Positions 1 to 6,844 of a DNA stretch of 22,958 nucleotides are shown here, in pieces. Origin of the DNA: MED-G20 sp038108155 (GTDB lineage Bacteria > Bacteroidota > Bacteroidia > Flavobacteriales_D > Parvicellaceae); contig JAYNHP010000032.1 of the NCBI GenBank assembly GCA_038108155.1, positions 1 to 22,958 of the forward strand, read 5' to 3'. Every line of letters begins with the position of its first letter. Position 1 is the stretch's first letter. The notes beneath the pieces were generated by a model. That model saw nothing but the letters and a program-made list of their open reading frames with translations, made no database searches and had not been told where the DNA came from. The translations under genes were made by a program, and so were the position numbers.

Positions 1-74
1 TGATGTGTAAAAAATTGATAAACAGATGTTTAGAGCTATTGTTAATATGACTAACTTTACATAAATTAACAATT

Positions 75-1001
75 ATGATCGAAAGATTAAGTACTAAAGT
101 TTTCTCGGAGGAATTTAAAAATAAAACAGAAAGAATTTTTGTTACCCTTTCTATTGTAAGTTTTGTTATTCACCTACTTTTAATTTTTCTTAAATATTTA
201 GAAATTTTAAATTTTTCAGATGACAAACTGCTTACCAACCCAATTGCTGCAATTTATACCCCATTTTCTTTCATTTTAGTTTATGAGGTTTTCTTGGTTG
301 TTTATTACCTGCCAAGATCTATTTCGCAATATATAAGAAAACAATACGAAATAATCACATTAATCATCGTAAGAAGAATCTTTAAGGATATGGCCAATAT
401 AGATGTAAGTGCCAACTGGTTCAACCAACAGTACGATCTTCAACTTACCTATGATTTAATTTCAACACTTGTCCTTTTCTTTATCATTTTTTTATTCAAC
501 TACTTTAATACTCGAAGTAAAAAACTCCATCCAAAAAGAGGCAAAATAGAAAATCTAGATTTATTTGTAAAACGAAAAAAAACTATTGCACTTTTTCTTC
601 TTCCAGTTTTGATATTTTTAGCCCTTTCAAGTTTATTTAAATGGATTTATATTGAAGTAGCCTCCATAGATCAAGTTTTCTTTTCCATTCAAGATATTAA
701 CGAACTTTTCTTTAATGAATTCTTTACTGTACTTATAATGGCAGATGTACTATTACTATTAATATCGCTCTATAAAACCGATAAATTTCATGAAGTATTT
801 AGAAATTCAGGATTTATTATTTCTACAATATTAATTCGTTTATCCTTCTCTGCCGATGGACTAATGAACAATATTCTTATTGTTAGTTCTGTAGTCTATG
901 GTTTTTTAATGCTAATTCTTCATATTCAATTTGAAAAAATTAATGTTCAATTCCCTAAAGAAGTTGCTATAGAAGAAAAAGAATCTGATAAGGTAATCTA
1001 A
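75..1001 (+). CDS. Multi-pass inner-membrane protein of unknown function
   Basis: I do not recognise a characterised family. The 308-residue protein has about six hydrophobic stretches, near residues 21-43, 57-79, 127-145, 170-191, 214-233 and 264-284. Between the second and third is a conserved-looking polar segment (YLPRSISQYIRKQYE, about 78-92) followed by an amphipathic basic stretch (IIVRRIFKDM). The arrangement of short loops with one Arg-rich helix is loosely reminiscent of ion-channel sensor regions, but that is only an impression. The C-terminus is acidic and presumably cytoplasmic. The ATG start is preceded by AT-rich sequence with no Shine-Dalgarno, which is normal for Bacteroidota. 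The next gene begins 7 nt after the stop, so the two are probably cotranscribed. The reading frame is certain; the function is unknown. Confidence 0.85.
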   Translation: MIERLSTKVFSEEFKNKTERIFVTLSIVSFVIHLLLIFLKYLEILNFSDDKLLTNPIAAIYTPFSFILVYEVFLVVYYLPRSISQYIRKQYEIITLIIVRRIFKDMANIDVSANWFNQQYDLQLTYDLISTLVLFFIIFLFNYFNTRSKKLHPKRGKIENLDLFVKRKKTIALFLLPVLIFLALSSLFKWIYIEVASIDQVFFSIQDINELFFNEFFTVLIMADVLLLLISLYKTDKFHEVFRNSGFIISTILIRLSFSADGLMNNILIVSSVVYGFLMLILHIQFEKINVQFPKEVAIEEKESDKVI

Positions 1002-1008
1002 TATTTTT

Positions 1009-1539
1009 ATGGATAGAAATAAAGAATTGCCATTCGAAGATATTTCAAAAACACCTAAAGACTTAACAGCTACCAATACGCTTTTAAGAATGGTGGAAGG
1101 ATTGGCATTTAGATATCGTTGGGCTACAGAAAATCTAAGTGAAGAAAATATTAAGTTTAAACCTCACCCCACTAGTATGAGTATTGAGGAAGTAAATGCA
1201 CATATTTTTGATTTATTAGATAGTACCAATAGAGTTTTTGGTGGAGAAAAACAAAACAAAGATTCCTTAAATTCTTTTCATAAAGTAAGAATAAAATCTC
1301 TACATATTTTAGCAGATCTTTCAGAAAGATTAAAAGAAATGAGCGATGAAGATTTGTCAGAAATAGAAAAAAATACTTCCAGAAAACTTCCTTTTTGGTA
1401 TTGGATCAACGGCCCACTAGCAGATGCCTTAACTCATGTAGGACAAATAACTTCTTGGAGAAGAATAGCTGGTAATCCGCAATTAAAGGGAATAAACGTT
1501 TTCATTGGAACTAGCGACAAAATAGAAGGTAATGGTTGA
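1009..1539 (+). CDS. DinB-like (DinB/YfiT superfamily) four-helix-bundle protein
   Basis: This 176-residue soluble protein has the helical pattern of the DinB/YfiT superfamily: an early helix ending in RYRWATENLSEENIKFKPHP, a helix with EEVNAHIFDLL (H65), and the C-terminal signature ADALTHVGQITSWRR (about 138-152). Family members bind a divalent metal with three His residues and often act as thiol-dependent transferases or hydrolases. Here H65 and H143 are in place, but the first position of the usual HxxxH pair is Asp (D139). Any metal site would therefore be His/Asp/His, or absent. It starts 7 nt after the membrane protein gene and is probably in the same transcript. No substrate can be inferred. 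Confidence 0.72.
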   Translation: MDRNKELPFEDISKTPKDLTATNTLLRMVEGLAFRYRWATENLSEENIKFKPHPTSMSIEEVNAHIFDLLDSTNRVFGGEKQNKDSLNSFHKVRIKSLHILADLSERLKEMSDEDLSEIEKNTSRKLPFWYWINGPLADALTHVGQITSWRRIAGNPQLKGINVFIGTSDKIEGNG

Positions 1540-1586
1540 ATTGTTAGATATCTAATTTCACTATATTTATCAGCAAAGAAATTACA

Positions 1587-2792
1587 ATGACTATAAATTT
1601 CAAAATCCTAATTCTTTCAATTTCAATTCTTTCATTTTTTTTTTGCTGCGGTTCTTCAAAAGAAAATTTAAATAAAAACATTAAAGCTGTTGAGACTATA
1701 GGTATTCAAGAAACAGTTATTCCAGATTCAATTTTAGAAAGCTATAGAGTTCAAGAATCATCAAAAAATTTAGAAGAAGTTTCTTTCGAATTGTTAGAAA
1801 ATCCTTTTGATGAAAAAGACAATTATATCAAAGTTATTTCTAGCAATCAACCTAGTAATACATGGAAAAAGTGTGATACCAGCTCATTTTATTGTTCCAA
1901 GTTCTATTTCACTAAATATTTAATCAATTTCCATCCAGTATTTTCTGATAATAATAACAATTTTCTATTCTTTGATGGAAATGAATGGTTGTTTTATAAT
2001 CAATTTCCTAACAAGGAAATTATGGGAAAAATTGCCCGCAACGAAATAATAATTCCTAATGAAGACAAAATTTGTTGCTCTTATAATTCTTTTGATCCTA
2101 CTACCTATTCAGCTTGGATTTCTGATGAGATGAGCTATAATATTTACACTGGTGATCCAAATTACAAAGACAAATTAACGTTAGGGAAAGAAGATTCTCA
2201 AGTTTATAAAAGTCTAATTTGGGAGAAAGCCTATAAAGGATCTTATTCAAGTTTTGAAAAACAAACTACAAAGAATTTACTATTTAAAAGCCTTAAAGAA
2301 AATTATCAATTATTAAAGTCATATAATAATTTAGATGACAGTAGTAAATTTAATTTTGCACTTGTTCCAGATAGCAATAATTATGGAAAAACTCATGATA
2401 TAGAATTAATTTTAAAATCATATATAAAAGCAAATTATCCAGTAGAGTTAGACTCCTCTAATGAAATAAATATCAGTGATGAAAAACAAGATAGATTTGG
2501 ATACATTAAGTTTGACTCTATAATTGCTGGACCTATAAATTATGTTTTTAATAGTCAGGAACTGGAGATGGAATTTGATTCAGAAATAAAAATTATTTTC
2601 CCCAAGTGCAATCATATTTTGATTAATAATTTACTTTATTGTCTTGGTATAACAGTAGATGATGAAGAATATGGATCTTGCGGTGAACACAAAAATAAAG
2701 AAACATATTCTTCAGAATGGGAAGATTGGATTCTAAAAGATACGAATAATCAAACTATATTAACTTATTCTCTAAGTGCTGCAGGTTGTTAA
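1587..2792 (+). CDS. Cys-rich exported protein, probable lipoprotein, unknown function
   Basis: The 401-residue protein starts with a hydrophobic signal (ILILSISILSFFFCCGSSK) containing adjacent cysteines at 20 and 21. This looks like a lipoprotein signal, although the residues before the Cys (FFF or FFC) do not fit the classic L-(A/S)-(G/A)-C lipobox. The mature part is polar and contains several further Cys residues (KKCDTSSFYCSK, KICCSYNS, FPKCNH, YCLG, YGSCGEH, and a C-terminal Cys), which fits a disulfide-bonded periplasmic or surface protein. No known domain is recognised. The start ATG is 47 nt after the DinB-like gene and the stop is 8 nt before the cupin gene, so it probably belongs to the same operon. 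Confidence 0.8.
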   Translation: MTINFKILILSISILSFFFCCGSSKENLNKNIKAVETIGIQETVIPDSILESYRVQESSKNLEEVSFELLENPFDEKDNYIKVISSNQPSNTWKKCDTSSFYCSKFYFTKYLINFHPVFSDNNNNFLFFDGNEWLFYNQFPNKEIMGKIARNEIIIPNEDKICCSYNSFDPTTYSAWISDEMSYNIYTGDPNYKDKLTLGKEDSQVYKSLIWEKAYKGSYSSFEKQTTKNLLFKSLKENYQLLKSYNNLDDSSKFNFALVPDSNNYGKTHDIELILKSYIKANYPVELDSSNEINISDEKQDRFGYIKFDSIIAGPINYVFNSQELEMEFDSEIKIIFPKCNHILINNLLYCLGITVDDEEYGSCGEHKNKETYSSEWEDWILKDTNNQTILTYSLSAAGC

Positions 2793-2800
2793 ACACTATT

Positions 2801-3160
2801 ATGAAAAAAATAAATATATCCCAAAAATTAGCTCAATTTAACGATCATTGGAATCCTAGAATAATTGGAGAACTCAATAAACAACATGTTAAATTGGCCA
2901 AAATAAAAGGTGAGTTTATTTGGCACAAACACGATGACGAAGATGAGATGTTTTTAGTACTAAAAGGAACTCTTAAAATAGAATTTAGAGATAGAACAGA
3001 AACTATCCAAGAAAATGAAATAATCATAGTTCCTAAGGGAGTTGAACACAAGCCAATTGCAGAAGAAGAAGTTTCTATAATGCTTTTTGAACCTGCTACT
3101 ACTATCAATACTGGAGCATTGGAAAATGAACGTACTCGTAAAAATTTAGAATCTATCTAA
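2801..3160 (+). CDS. Single-domain cupin protein
   Basis: The ATG at 2801 gives a 119-residue small cupin. A TTG at 2786 is in frame but overlaps the stop of the upstream gene and adds nothing conserved, so the ATG is preferred. Cupin motif 1 is WHKHDDEDEMFLVLKG, with H42, H44, E49 and the terminal G56. Motif 2 is VPKGVEHKP with H83. These four residues are the standard metal ligands of the fold. Small cupins of the mannose-6-phosphate-isomerase-like type act as isomerases, dioxygenases or sugar-binding proteins, and the substrate cannot be read from sequence. The stop codon directly abuts the ATG of the PhzF-family gene, implying translational coupling and possibly a joint metabolic role. 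Confidence 0.88.
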   Translation: MKKINISQKLAQFNDHWNPRIIGELNKQHVKLAKIKGEFIWHKHDDEDEMFLVLKGTLKIEFRDRTETIQENEIIIVPKGVEHKPIAEEEVSIMLFEPATTINTGALENERTRKNLESI

Positions 3161-3946
3161 ATGAAGCTGCCAATCTTTCAAATAGATGCTTTTAGTGATA
3201 AGGTATTTGGCGGAAATCCTGCTTGTGTAGTTCCTTTAAAAAACTGGCTACAAGATGAAGTCTTACTAAAAATTGCTCAAGAAAATGCAGTGGCTGAAAC
3301 CTCTTTTTTTGTAAAGAAGGGAAAGAACTTTCATTTAAGGTGGTTTACACCTGATATAGAAATGGATTTATGTGGACATGCTACACTGGCAACTGCACAT
3401 TGTATTCTATCTGAATTAAAATTAGATACTAAAAAAGTAGTTTTTGAAACATTGAGTGGAGAATTAGAGGTTTCCTTAAATAATCAACGCTATTTAATGG
3501 ATTTGCCAAGAAGAGATCCTATTGCAGCAACTTTACCAAATGAAATAAAAAATGCTCTAAATATCCAACCAAAAAAAGTTCTAAAAGCAAGAGATTATTT
3601 ATTGGTTTATGAAAATCAGAAACAAATAGAAGATATCGTTATAAATAGAGAAGTATTTGATCAAATCAATATTAACCCAGGCGGTGTAATAGTAACAGCT
3701 AGAGGAGAAAATTGTGATTTTGTATCTAGATTTTTCACTCCGCAAGCTACAATTTTAGAAGACCCTGTTACAGGTTCGGCACATTGTACATTAACCCCAT
3801 ATTGGTCCAATGAACTCTATAAAAAAAGAATGATTGCTCAACAAATTTCAGAAAGAAAAGGAGAATTATTCTGCGAATTAAAAAAAGATAGAGTTGAAAT
3901 AAGTGGAAAAGCAATAACTTATTTTGAAGGCTATATAAGTCTTTAA
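3161..3946 (+). CDS. PhzF-family isomerase
   Basis: The 261-residue protein has the hallmarks of the PhzF/diaminopimelate-epimerase-like fold: N-terminal FQIDAFSDKVFGGNPACVV, the catalytic glutamate in AVAETSFF (E46), DLCGHATLATAH (about 69-80) at the core of the first half, and EDPVTGSAH in the second half. PhzF itself isomerises a dihydroanthranilate in phenazine synthesis, but most family members are housekeeping isomerases with unknown substrates. No other phenazine genes are present here, so phenazine synthesis is not implied. Length is at the short end of the usual 260-300 residues and the protein looks complete. It starts immediately after the cupin stop codon. Confidence 0.92.
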   Translation: MKLPIFQIDAFSDKVFGGNPACVVPLKNWLQDEVLLKIAQENAVAETSFFVKKGKNFHLRWFTPDIEMDLCGHATLATAHCILSELKLDTKKVVFETLSGELEVSLNNQRYLMDLPRRDPIAATLPNEIKNALNIQPKKVLKARDYLLVYENQKQIEDIVINREVFDQININPGGVIVTARGENCDFVSRFFTPQATILEDPVTGSAHCTLTPYWSNELYKKRMIAQQISERKGELFCELKKDRVEISGKAITYFEGYISL

Positions 3947-3967
3947 ATAAATGATATTTATATATAA

Positions 3968-3998
3968 ACCACCCACTTTTTAGTTAAACATCCGTAAA
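3968..3998 (+). promoter_or_regulatory. Putative ECF-type promoter, site E (upstream of the 4030 gene)
   Basis: ACCACCC at 3968-3974 is followed by CGTAA at 3993-3997. The distance from ACC to CGT is 25 nt, the same as in three other sites of this window. It lies between the PhzF-family gene and a secreted-protein gene and would give a leader of roughly 25-30 nt. It is the least perfect of the set at the -10 position (CGTAA instead of CGTTA). The assignment is by comparison within this window, not by match to a published consensus. Confidence 0.45.
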
Positions 3999-4029
3999 TG
4001 GTTATAAATAAATACTTTATAATTACGTT

Positions 4030-4611
4030 ATGAAAAAAAGATTAATTTTTTTAGGATTAATAATTCCATTTTTAATAAAATCTCAAAATTGTGGAGACTT
4101 AAGAGTTCATTTGCTTCCTCAAAATTCTTTTACGGAACTCGTGCTAACTACCAATTACGATAGTTTAGTAAATATAAATCCTAACATTGCTACTGTATCT
4201 GGTATTTATGACTGGAGAGCCTATCCTCCAGGAAGTCATAATTGGAACGGAAATACCCATATATGGCAAAGTACAATTCCCAGCCCTACATATAGCGTCA
4301 GCTTTAATGATGATAATATATTCTTCATATTATCTCTACTTATGGGAGACACTGCAACCTCAACTACACCAGTAACGAATTGTATTTTACCATTTTTTAT
4401 AGCTAGAGATAGTTTAATGCCTTCTTTTTGGAATCTAACTATGTTAAATACTGGATTTACCAATATTTCAAATTTAGAATCTAAGAATAAGAAGCTGGTA
4501 AATATTTACAACCTAGCTGGACAAATTGTAGATCCTGAGAAAATCAATCATGAAATGGTAATATACCTATATTCTGATGGTTCTACAGAGAAGAAGTTTA
4601 TTGAAAAATAG
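4030..4611 (+). CDS. Small secreted protein with degenerate T9SS-like C-terminus
   Basis: The 193-residue protein has a clear signal peptide (KKRLIFLGLIIPFLIKSQ, cleavage probably after SQ near residue 19). The mature part has no recognised domain. It contains a central hydrophobic DDNIFFILSLLMGD stretch and four Cys-poor polar segments. The last 40 residues (about 154-193), with KLVNIYNLAGQIVDPEK and a closing YLYSDGSTEKKFIE, resemble the short form of the Bacteroidota type A sorting domain, in which a LxGQ-type strand and a final basic strand remain. Export through T9SS is therefore likely but unproven. It is preceded by putative ECF promoter site E. Confidence 0.75.
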   Translation: MKKRLIFLGLIIPFLIKSQNCGDLRVHLLPQNSFTELVLTTNYDSLVNINPNIATVSGIYDWRAYPPGSHNWNGNTHIWQSTIPSPTYSVSFNDDNIFFILSLLMGDTATSTTPVTNCILPFFIARDSLMPSFWNLTMLNTGFTNISNLESKNKKLVNIYNLAGQIVDPEKINHEMVIYLYSDGSTEKKFIEK

Positions 4612-4615
4612 TTTT

Positions 4616-4645
4616 ACCCCCCCCTTTTTTCAATTTTAGCGTTAC
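4616..4645 (+). promoter_or_regulatory. Putative ECF-type promoter, site A (upstream of the 4673 gene)
   Basis: ACC followed by an eight-C run (4617-4624) and six T precedes CGTTA at 4640-4644. The ACC-to-CGT distance is 24 nt, one less than the other sites, and the adjacent homopolymers make a 1-nt sequencing error possible. The sequence from CGTTA onward matches that of site B at 16 of 19 positions. A start about 7-10 nt beyond CGTTA gives a leader of about 20 nt before the ATG at 4673. Confidence 0.5.
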
Positions 4646-4672
4646 ATCAATAAATCAATTAAACATTTAAAA

Positions 4673-5959
4673 ATGAAAAAAATAACTCTTTTATTTATTT
4701 CGGTTTTAACCTTAACCTTTATTAAAGGACAATCTACAGCTTGTGATTCGTTAACCATTACCGGCTCGCAATATCAATTACAAATTACTGCTAATAATTT
4801 AAATACATTTGTTTTCTATTGGGAGACCATGGGTTCTGATGGAACAATTTTAGAACAAGATTCCAGCATGAGTACAACCCACAACGTATATAATTTCAAT
4901 ATGTCTACTGGGCAAAATTACGACACCCTAGTGACATGTATATCTACTATGAACACCTTATGTTGTGCAACATTGGTTTGGGATGGAAACAATTGGATCA
5001 ATACTTCTGGTGGTAATCCTCCTCCTCCTCCTCCACCTAGTGTAGGTACTTGTGGGAATTTTACCTTAGAATTATATGATTCTTTTGGAGATGGATGGAA
5101 CGGTGCCTCTTTAGATATAAATATTAATGGTGCTCTATTTCACAATGTAACATTAGCTACTGGAAGTGGCCCAGAAATATTCACATTTGCAACAGACTCA
5201 AATGATGTTATTGATCTAATTTATAACGCTGGAAGTTGGGATGATGAAAACACCTACAATTTAATTGACAACAGTGGTAATTTGATTGTTAGCCAGGGTG
5301 CATTTGGATTTGTGCCTAATTTAAGTCCTGTAAGTTCTTTTGGGATTTTTGCCTGTTCAAATTCATCCCCTTTAAATTGTAATGCTAATTTCTATTGGTG
5401 GCAAGATTTTGATAGTACTTTTAATACTTTCACTACAGATATTTACTGCGTCGAAAACTCTACTGGTGGCACTGGCCCATTTACATATTATTGGGTGTTT
5501 GGAGATGGAAACACTTCCAATCTTCAGTATCCAACACATATATACAACCAAGTTGGAGACTATAATTTATGTTTGACTTATACAGATGCAAATGGATGTA
5601 GTAGTTATTACTGCGACACCATTACTATAAGTTCAAAAAGTAGTGGATATACGTTAAATGTGATTAACGAAAGTCAAATTAACACTTTAGATATTTTATC
5701 TTCAGAACCTAAAAACAAATCTAAAATTTATCCGAATCCAGTTGATAATCTATCTTTTTTAGATTATTCAAGTGATAAAAACTCAAATCTTAGCTTAACC
5801 TATATTGACTATTCTGGAAAAATTATCAAAAATGAAAGAGTTAAAATTAGTTCTGGAAACAATAAAATAGAATTGTCTACTGAAAATTTAACAAAAGGAC
5901 TCTATTTTCTAAAAATAAGTGGGGAAACACATGTAGAAACAATAAGTTTTATTAAATAA
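4673..5959 (+). CDS. T9SS-exported surface protein with DGWNG module and PKD domain
   Basis: The 428-residue protein begins with a signal peptide (KKITLLFISVLTLTFIKGQ, residues 2-20). Next comes a Cys-containing N-terminal region (about 24-112), then a seven-proline linker (116-122). A DGWNG-type module follows (C127 to C228; motif YDSFGDGWNGASLDI at 135-149). The next domain is PKD-like (about 237-319; YYWVFGDGNTS and the NQVGDYNLCLTYTDANGC strand pattern). It ends in a T9SS type A sorting domain (351-428, starting KIYPNPVDN and ending with a basic strand). The DGWNG module closely resembles module 3 of the protein encoded at 9297-12404. The role is probably adhesion or matrix binding at the cell surface or after release. 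No catalytic motif is visible. Confidence 0.9.
   Translation: MKKITLLFISVLTLTFIKGQSTACDSLTITGSQYQLQITANNLNTFVFYWETMGSDGTILEQDSSMSTTHNVYNFNMSTGQNYDTLVTCISTMNTLCCATLVWDGNNWINTSGGNPPPPPPPSVGTCGNFTLELYDSFGDGWNGASLDININGALFHNVTLATGSGPEIFTFATDSNDVIDLIYNAGSWDDENTYNLIDNSGNLIVSQGAFGFVPNLSPVSSFGIFACSNSSPLNCNANFYWWQDFDSTFNTFTTDIYCVENSTGGTGPFTYYWVFGDGNTSNLQYPTHIYNQVGDYNLCLTYTDANGCSSYYCDTITISSKSSGYTLNVINESQINTLDILSSEPKNKSKIYPNPVDNLSFLDYSSDKNSNLSLTYIDYSGKIIKNERVKISSGNNKIELSTENLTKGLYFLKISGETHVETISFIK
5018..5038 (+). repeat. CCT trinucleotide repeat coding for a Pro linker
   Basis: Five CCT codons followed by CCA and CCT encode seven consecutive prolines just before the first Cys of the DGWNG module. The equivalent position in the 9297 gene also has a Pro-rich linker, but with mixed codons. 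A perfect triplet run can change length by slippage without breaking the frame. Confidence 0.9.
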
Positions 5960-5979
5960 ACTGTTATAACTGAATTTAA

Positions 5980-6023
5980 AAACTACCATAATATTTAAAT
6001 ACTAAAAGATATTGTGGTAGTTT
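5980..6023. terminator. Hairpin terminator after the 4673 gene
   Basis: Arms at 5980-5994 and 6009-6023 form a 15-bp stem in RNA (AAACTACCATAATAT against ATATTGTGGTAGTTT, one G-U pair) with a 14-nt loop. It lies 20 nt past the stop codon. The plus-strand T tract is weak (TTTAATTTAT). It would separate the 4673 gene from the sigma-factor locus. Confidence 0.65.
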
Positions 6024-6056
6024 AATTTATATTCTAATTATAAAAATAACTTTTTC

Positions 6057-6087
6057 ACCCACCACAACCTCAAATTATTTTCGTTGT
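6057..6087 (+). promoter_or_regulatory. Putative ECF-type promoter, site C (upstream of the sigma-factor locus)
   Basis: ACCCACC at 6057-6063 and CGTTG at 6082-6086 are separated by the same 25-nt ACC-to-CGT distance as sites B, D and E. It lies between the terminator hairpin and the small gene at 6096. A start 7-10 nt beyond CGTTG would fall almost on that ATG, so the transcript would be nearly leaderless or the true start codon is further on. It is the candidate autoregulatory promoter for the downstream sigma factor. Confidence 0.45.
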
Positions 6088-6095
6088 TATTATTA

Positions 6096-6189
6096 ATGAA
6101 TTTAAATGTAGAAAAAGCGGAAAAAGCCCTGGAGTATGTAAAAGGGTATGCAAAAGGATATATTACAGAAATGGAGTGTAATGAAATGA
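6096..6189 (+). CDS. Unknown small gene, 3' part lost in assembly gap
   Basis: From the ATG at 6096, 31 codons are readable before the N run. They encode a Lys/Glu-rich, strongly helical segment (VEKAEKALEYVKGYAKGYITEMECNEM). No signal peptide or membrane segment is visible in this part. I do not recognise the family. A TTG at 6084 is in frame but lies on the putative -10 element, so ATG is preferred. It is the first gene before the ECF sigma factor and may be the leading gene of that operon. Because the gap length is unknown, it is unclear how far it extends or whether other genes lie between. Confidence 0.5.
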
Positions 6190-6289
6190 NNNNNNNNNNN
6201 NNNNNNNNNNNNNNNNNNNNNNNNNNNNNNNNNNNNNNNNNNNNNNNNNNNNNNNNNNNNNNNNNNNNNNNNNNNNNNNNNNNNNNNNN
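6190..6289. other. Assembly gap, 100 N
   Basis: Exactly 100 N, the conventional length for a scaffold gap of unknown size. It removes the 3' part of the 6096 gene and the start of the ECF sigma factor gene. Confidence 0.98.
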
Positions 6290-6844
6290 TTTTTTTTGGA
6301 ATTAGATAGTTCATTTATTAAAAAACTAATAAACCAAGATAGAAAAGCACAACTCGAACTTTACAAAAAGTGTTTTGGCATTCTAATGAGCGTAGCTTAC
6401 AGATATAAAAAAAACGAAGAAGATGCAAAATCATTATCTATAAACTCATTTTTAAAAGTGTTAACTAATATAGAATCTTACAAACCTAGTATTCCATTTA
6501 CTGCTTGGATAAGAAGAATTGCCATTAATACTGCAATAGACGATTTTAGAAAAAATTCAAAGCATAATTTAATTGAGTACAGTGATGAAATATCTACTAA
6601 TGATAATTACACTATAAATGATTATGATTTAGAAATAAGAGCAGAGGAATTAAATAATATGATTTTAAAACTTCCAAAAGCTACCAAGTTAGTATTTAAT
6701 CTTTTTGCTATAGATGGATATTCACATAAAGAAATTGCAGAGCAATTAGAAATTTCTACTAATACATCCAAATGGCATGTTAAAGAAGCAAGAAAGAAAT
6801 TGAAAGAACAAATATTAAAAAAACAAAATTTAGTTGAAAGATAG
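6290..6844 (+). CDS. RNA polymerase ECF-type sigma-70 factor, 5' end in gap
   Basis: The frame is open into the N run. The first possible start after it is TTG at 6296, but the true start is probably a few codons upstream in the gap. Region 2 comprises DRKAQLELYKKCF, the MSVAYRYKKNEEDAKSL helix and the -10-recognition segment PFTAWIRRIAINTAIDDFRK. Region 4 is an HTH: LPKATKLVFNLFAIDGYSHKEIAEQLEISTN, then the recognition helix TSKWHVKEARKKLKEQI. About 182 residues are visible, the normal ECF size. The next gene overlaps it by 11 nt and has the layout of a membrane-bound sigma regulator, so the pair is presumably a sigma/anti-sigma switch. The C-rich/CGTTA promoters described here are plausible targets. 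Confidence 0.93.
   Translation, partial: FFLELDSSFIKKLINQDRKAQLELYKKCFGILMSVAYRYKKNEEDAKSLSINSFLKVLTNIESYKPSIPFTAWIRRIAINTAIDDFRKNSKHNLIEYSDEISTNDNYTINDYDLEIRAEELNNMILKLPKATKLVFNLFAIDGYSHKEIAEQLEISTNTSKWHVKEARKKLKEQILKKQNLVER

Noticed and set aside
3161..3946. Phenazine biosynthesis locus
   Set aside because: Only a PhzF-family isomerase is present with a cupin. No other phz genes are seen, and the family is mostly non-phenazine.
4617..4630. C8T6 homopolymer read as a phase-variable tract
   Set aside because: It is outside any coding frame and is better explained as part of promoter element A. Length variation could still alter promoter spacing.
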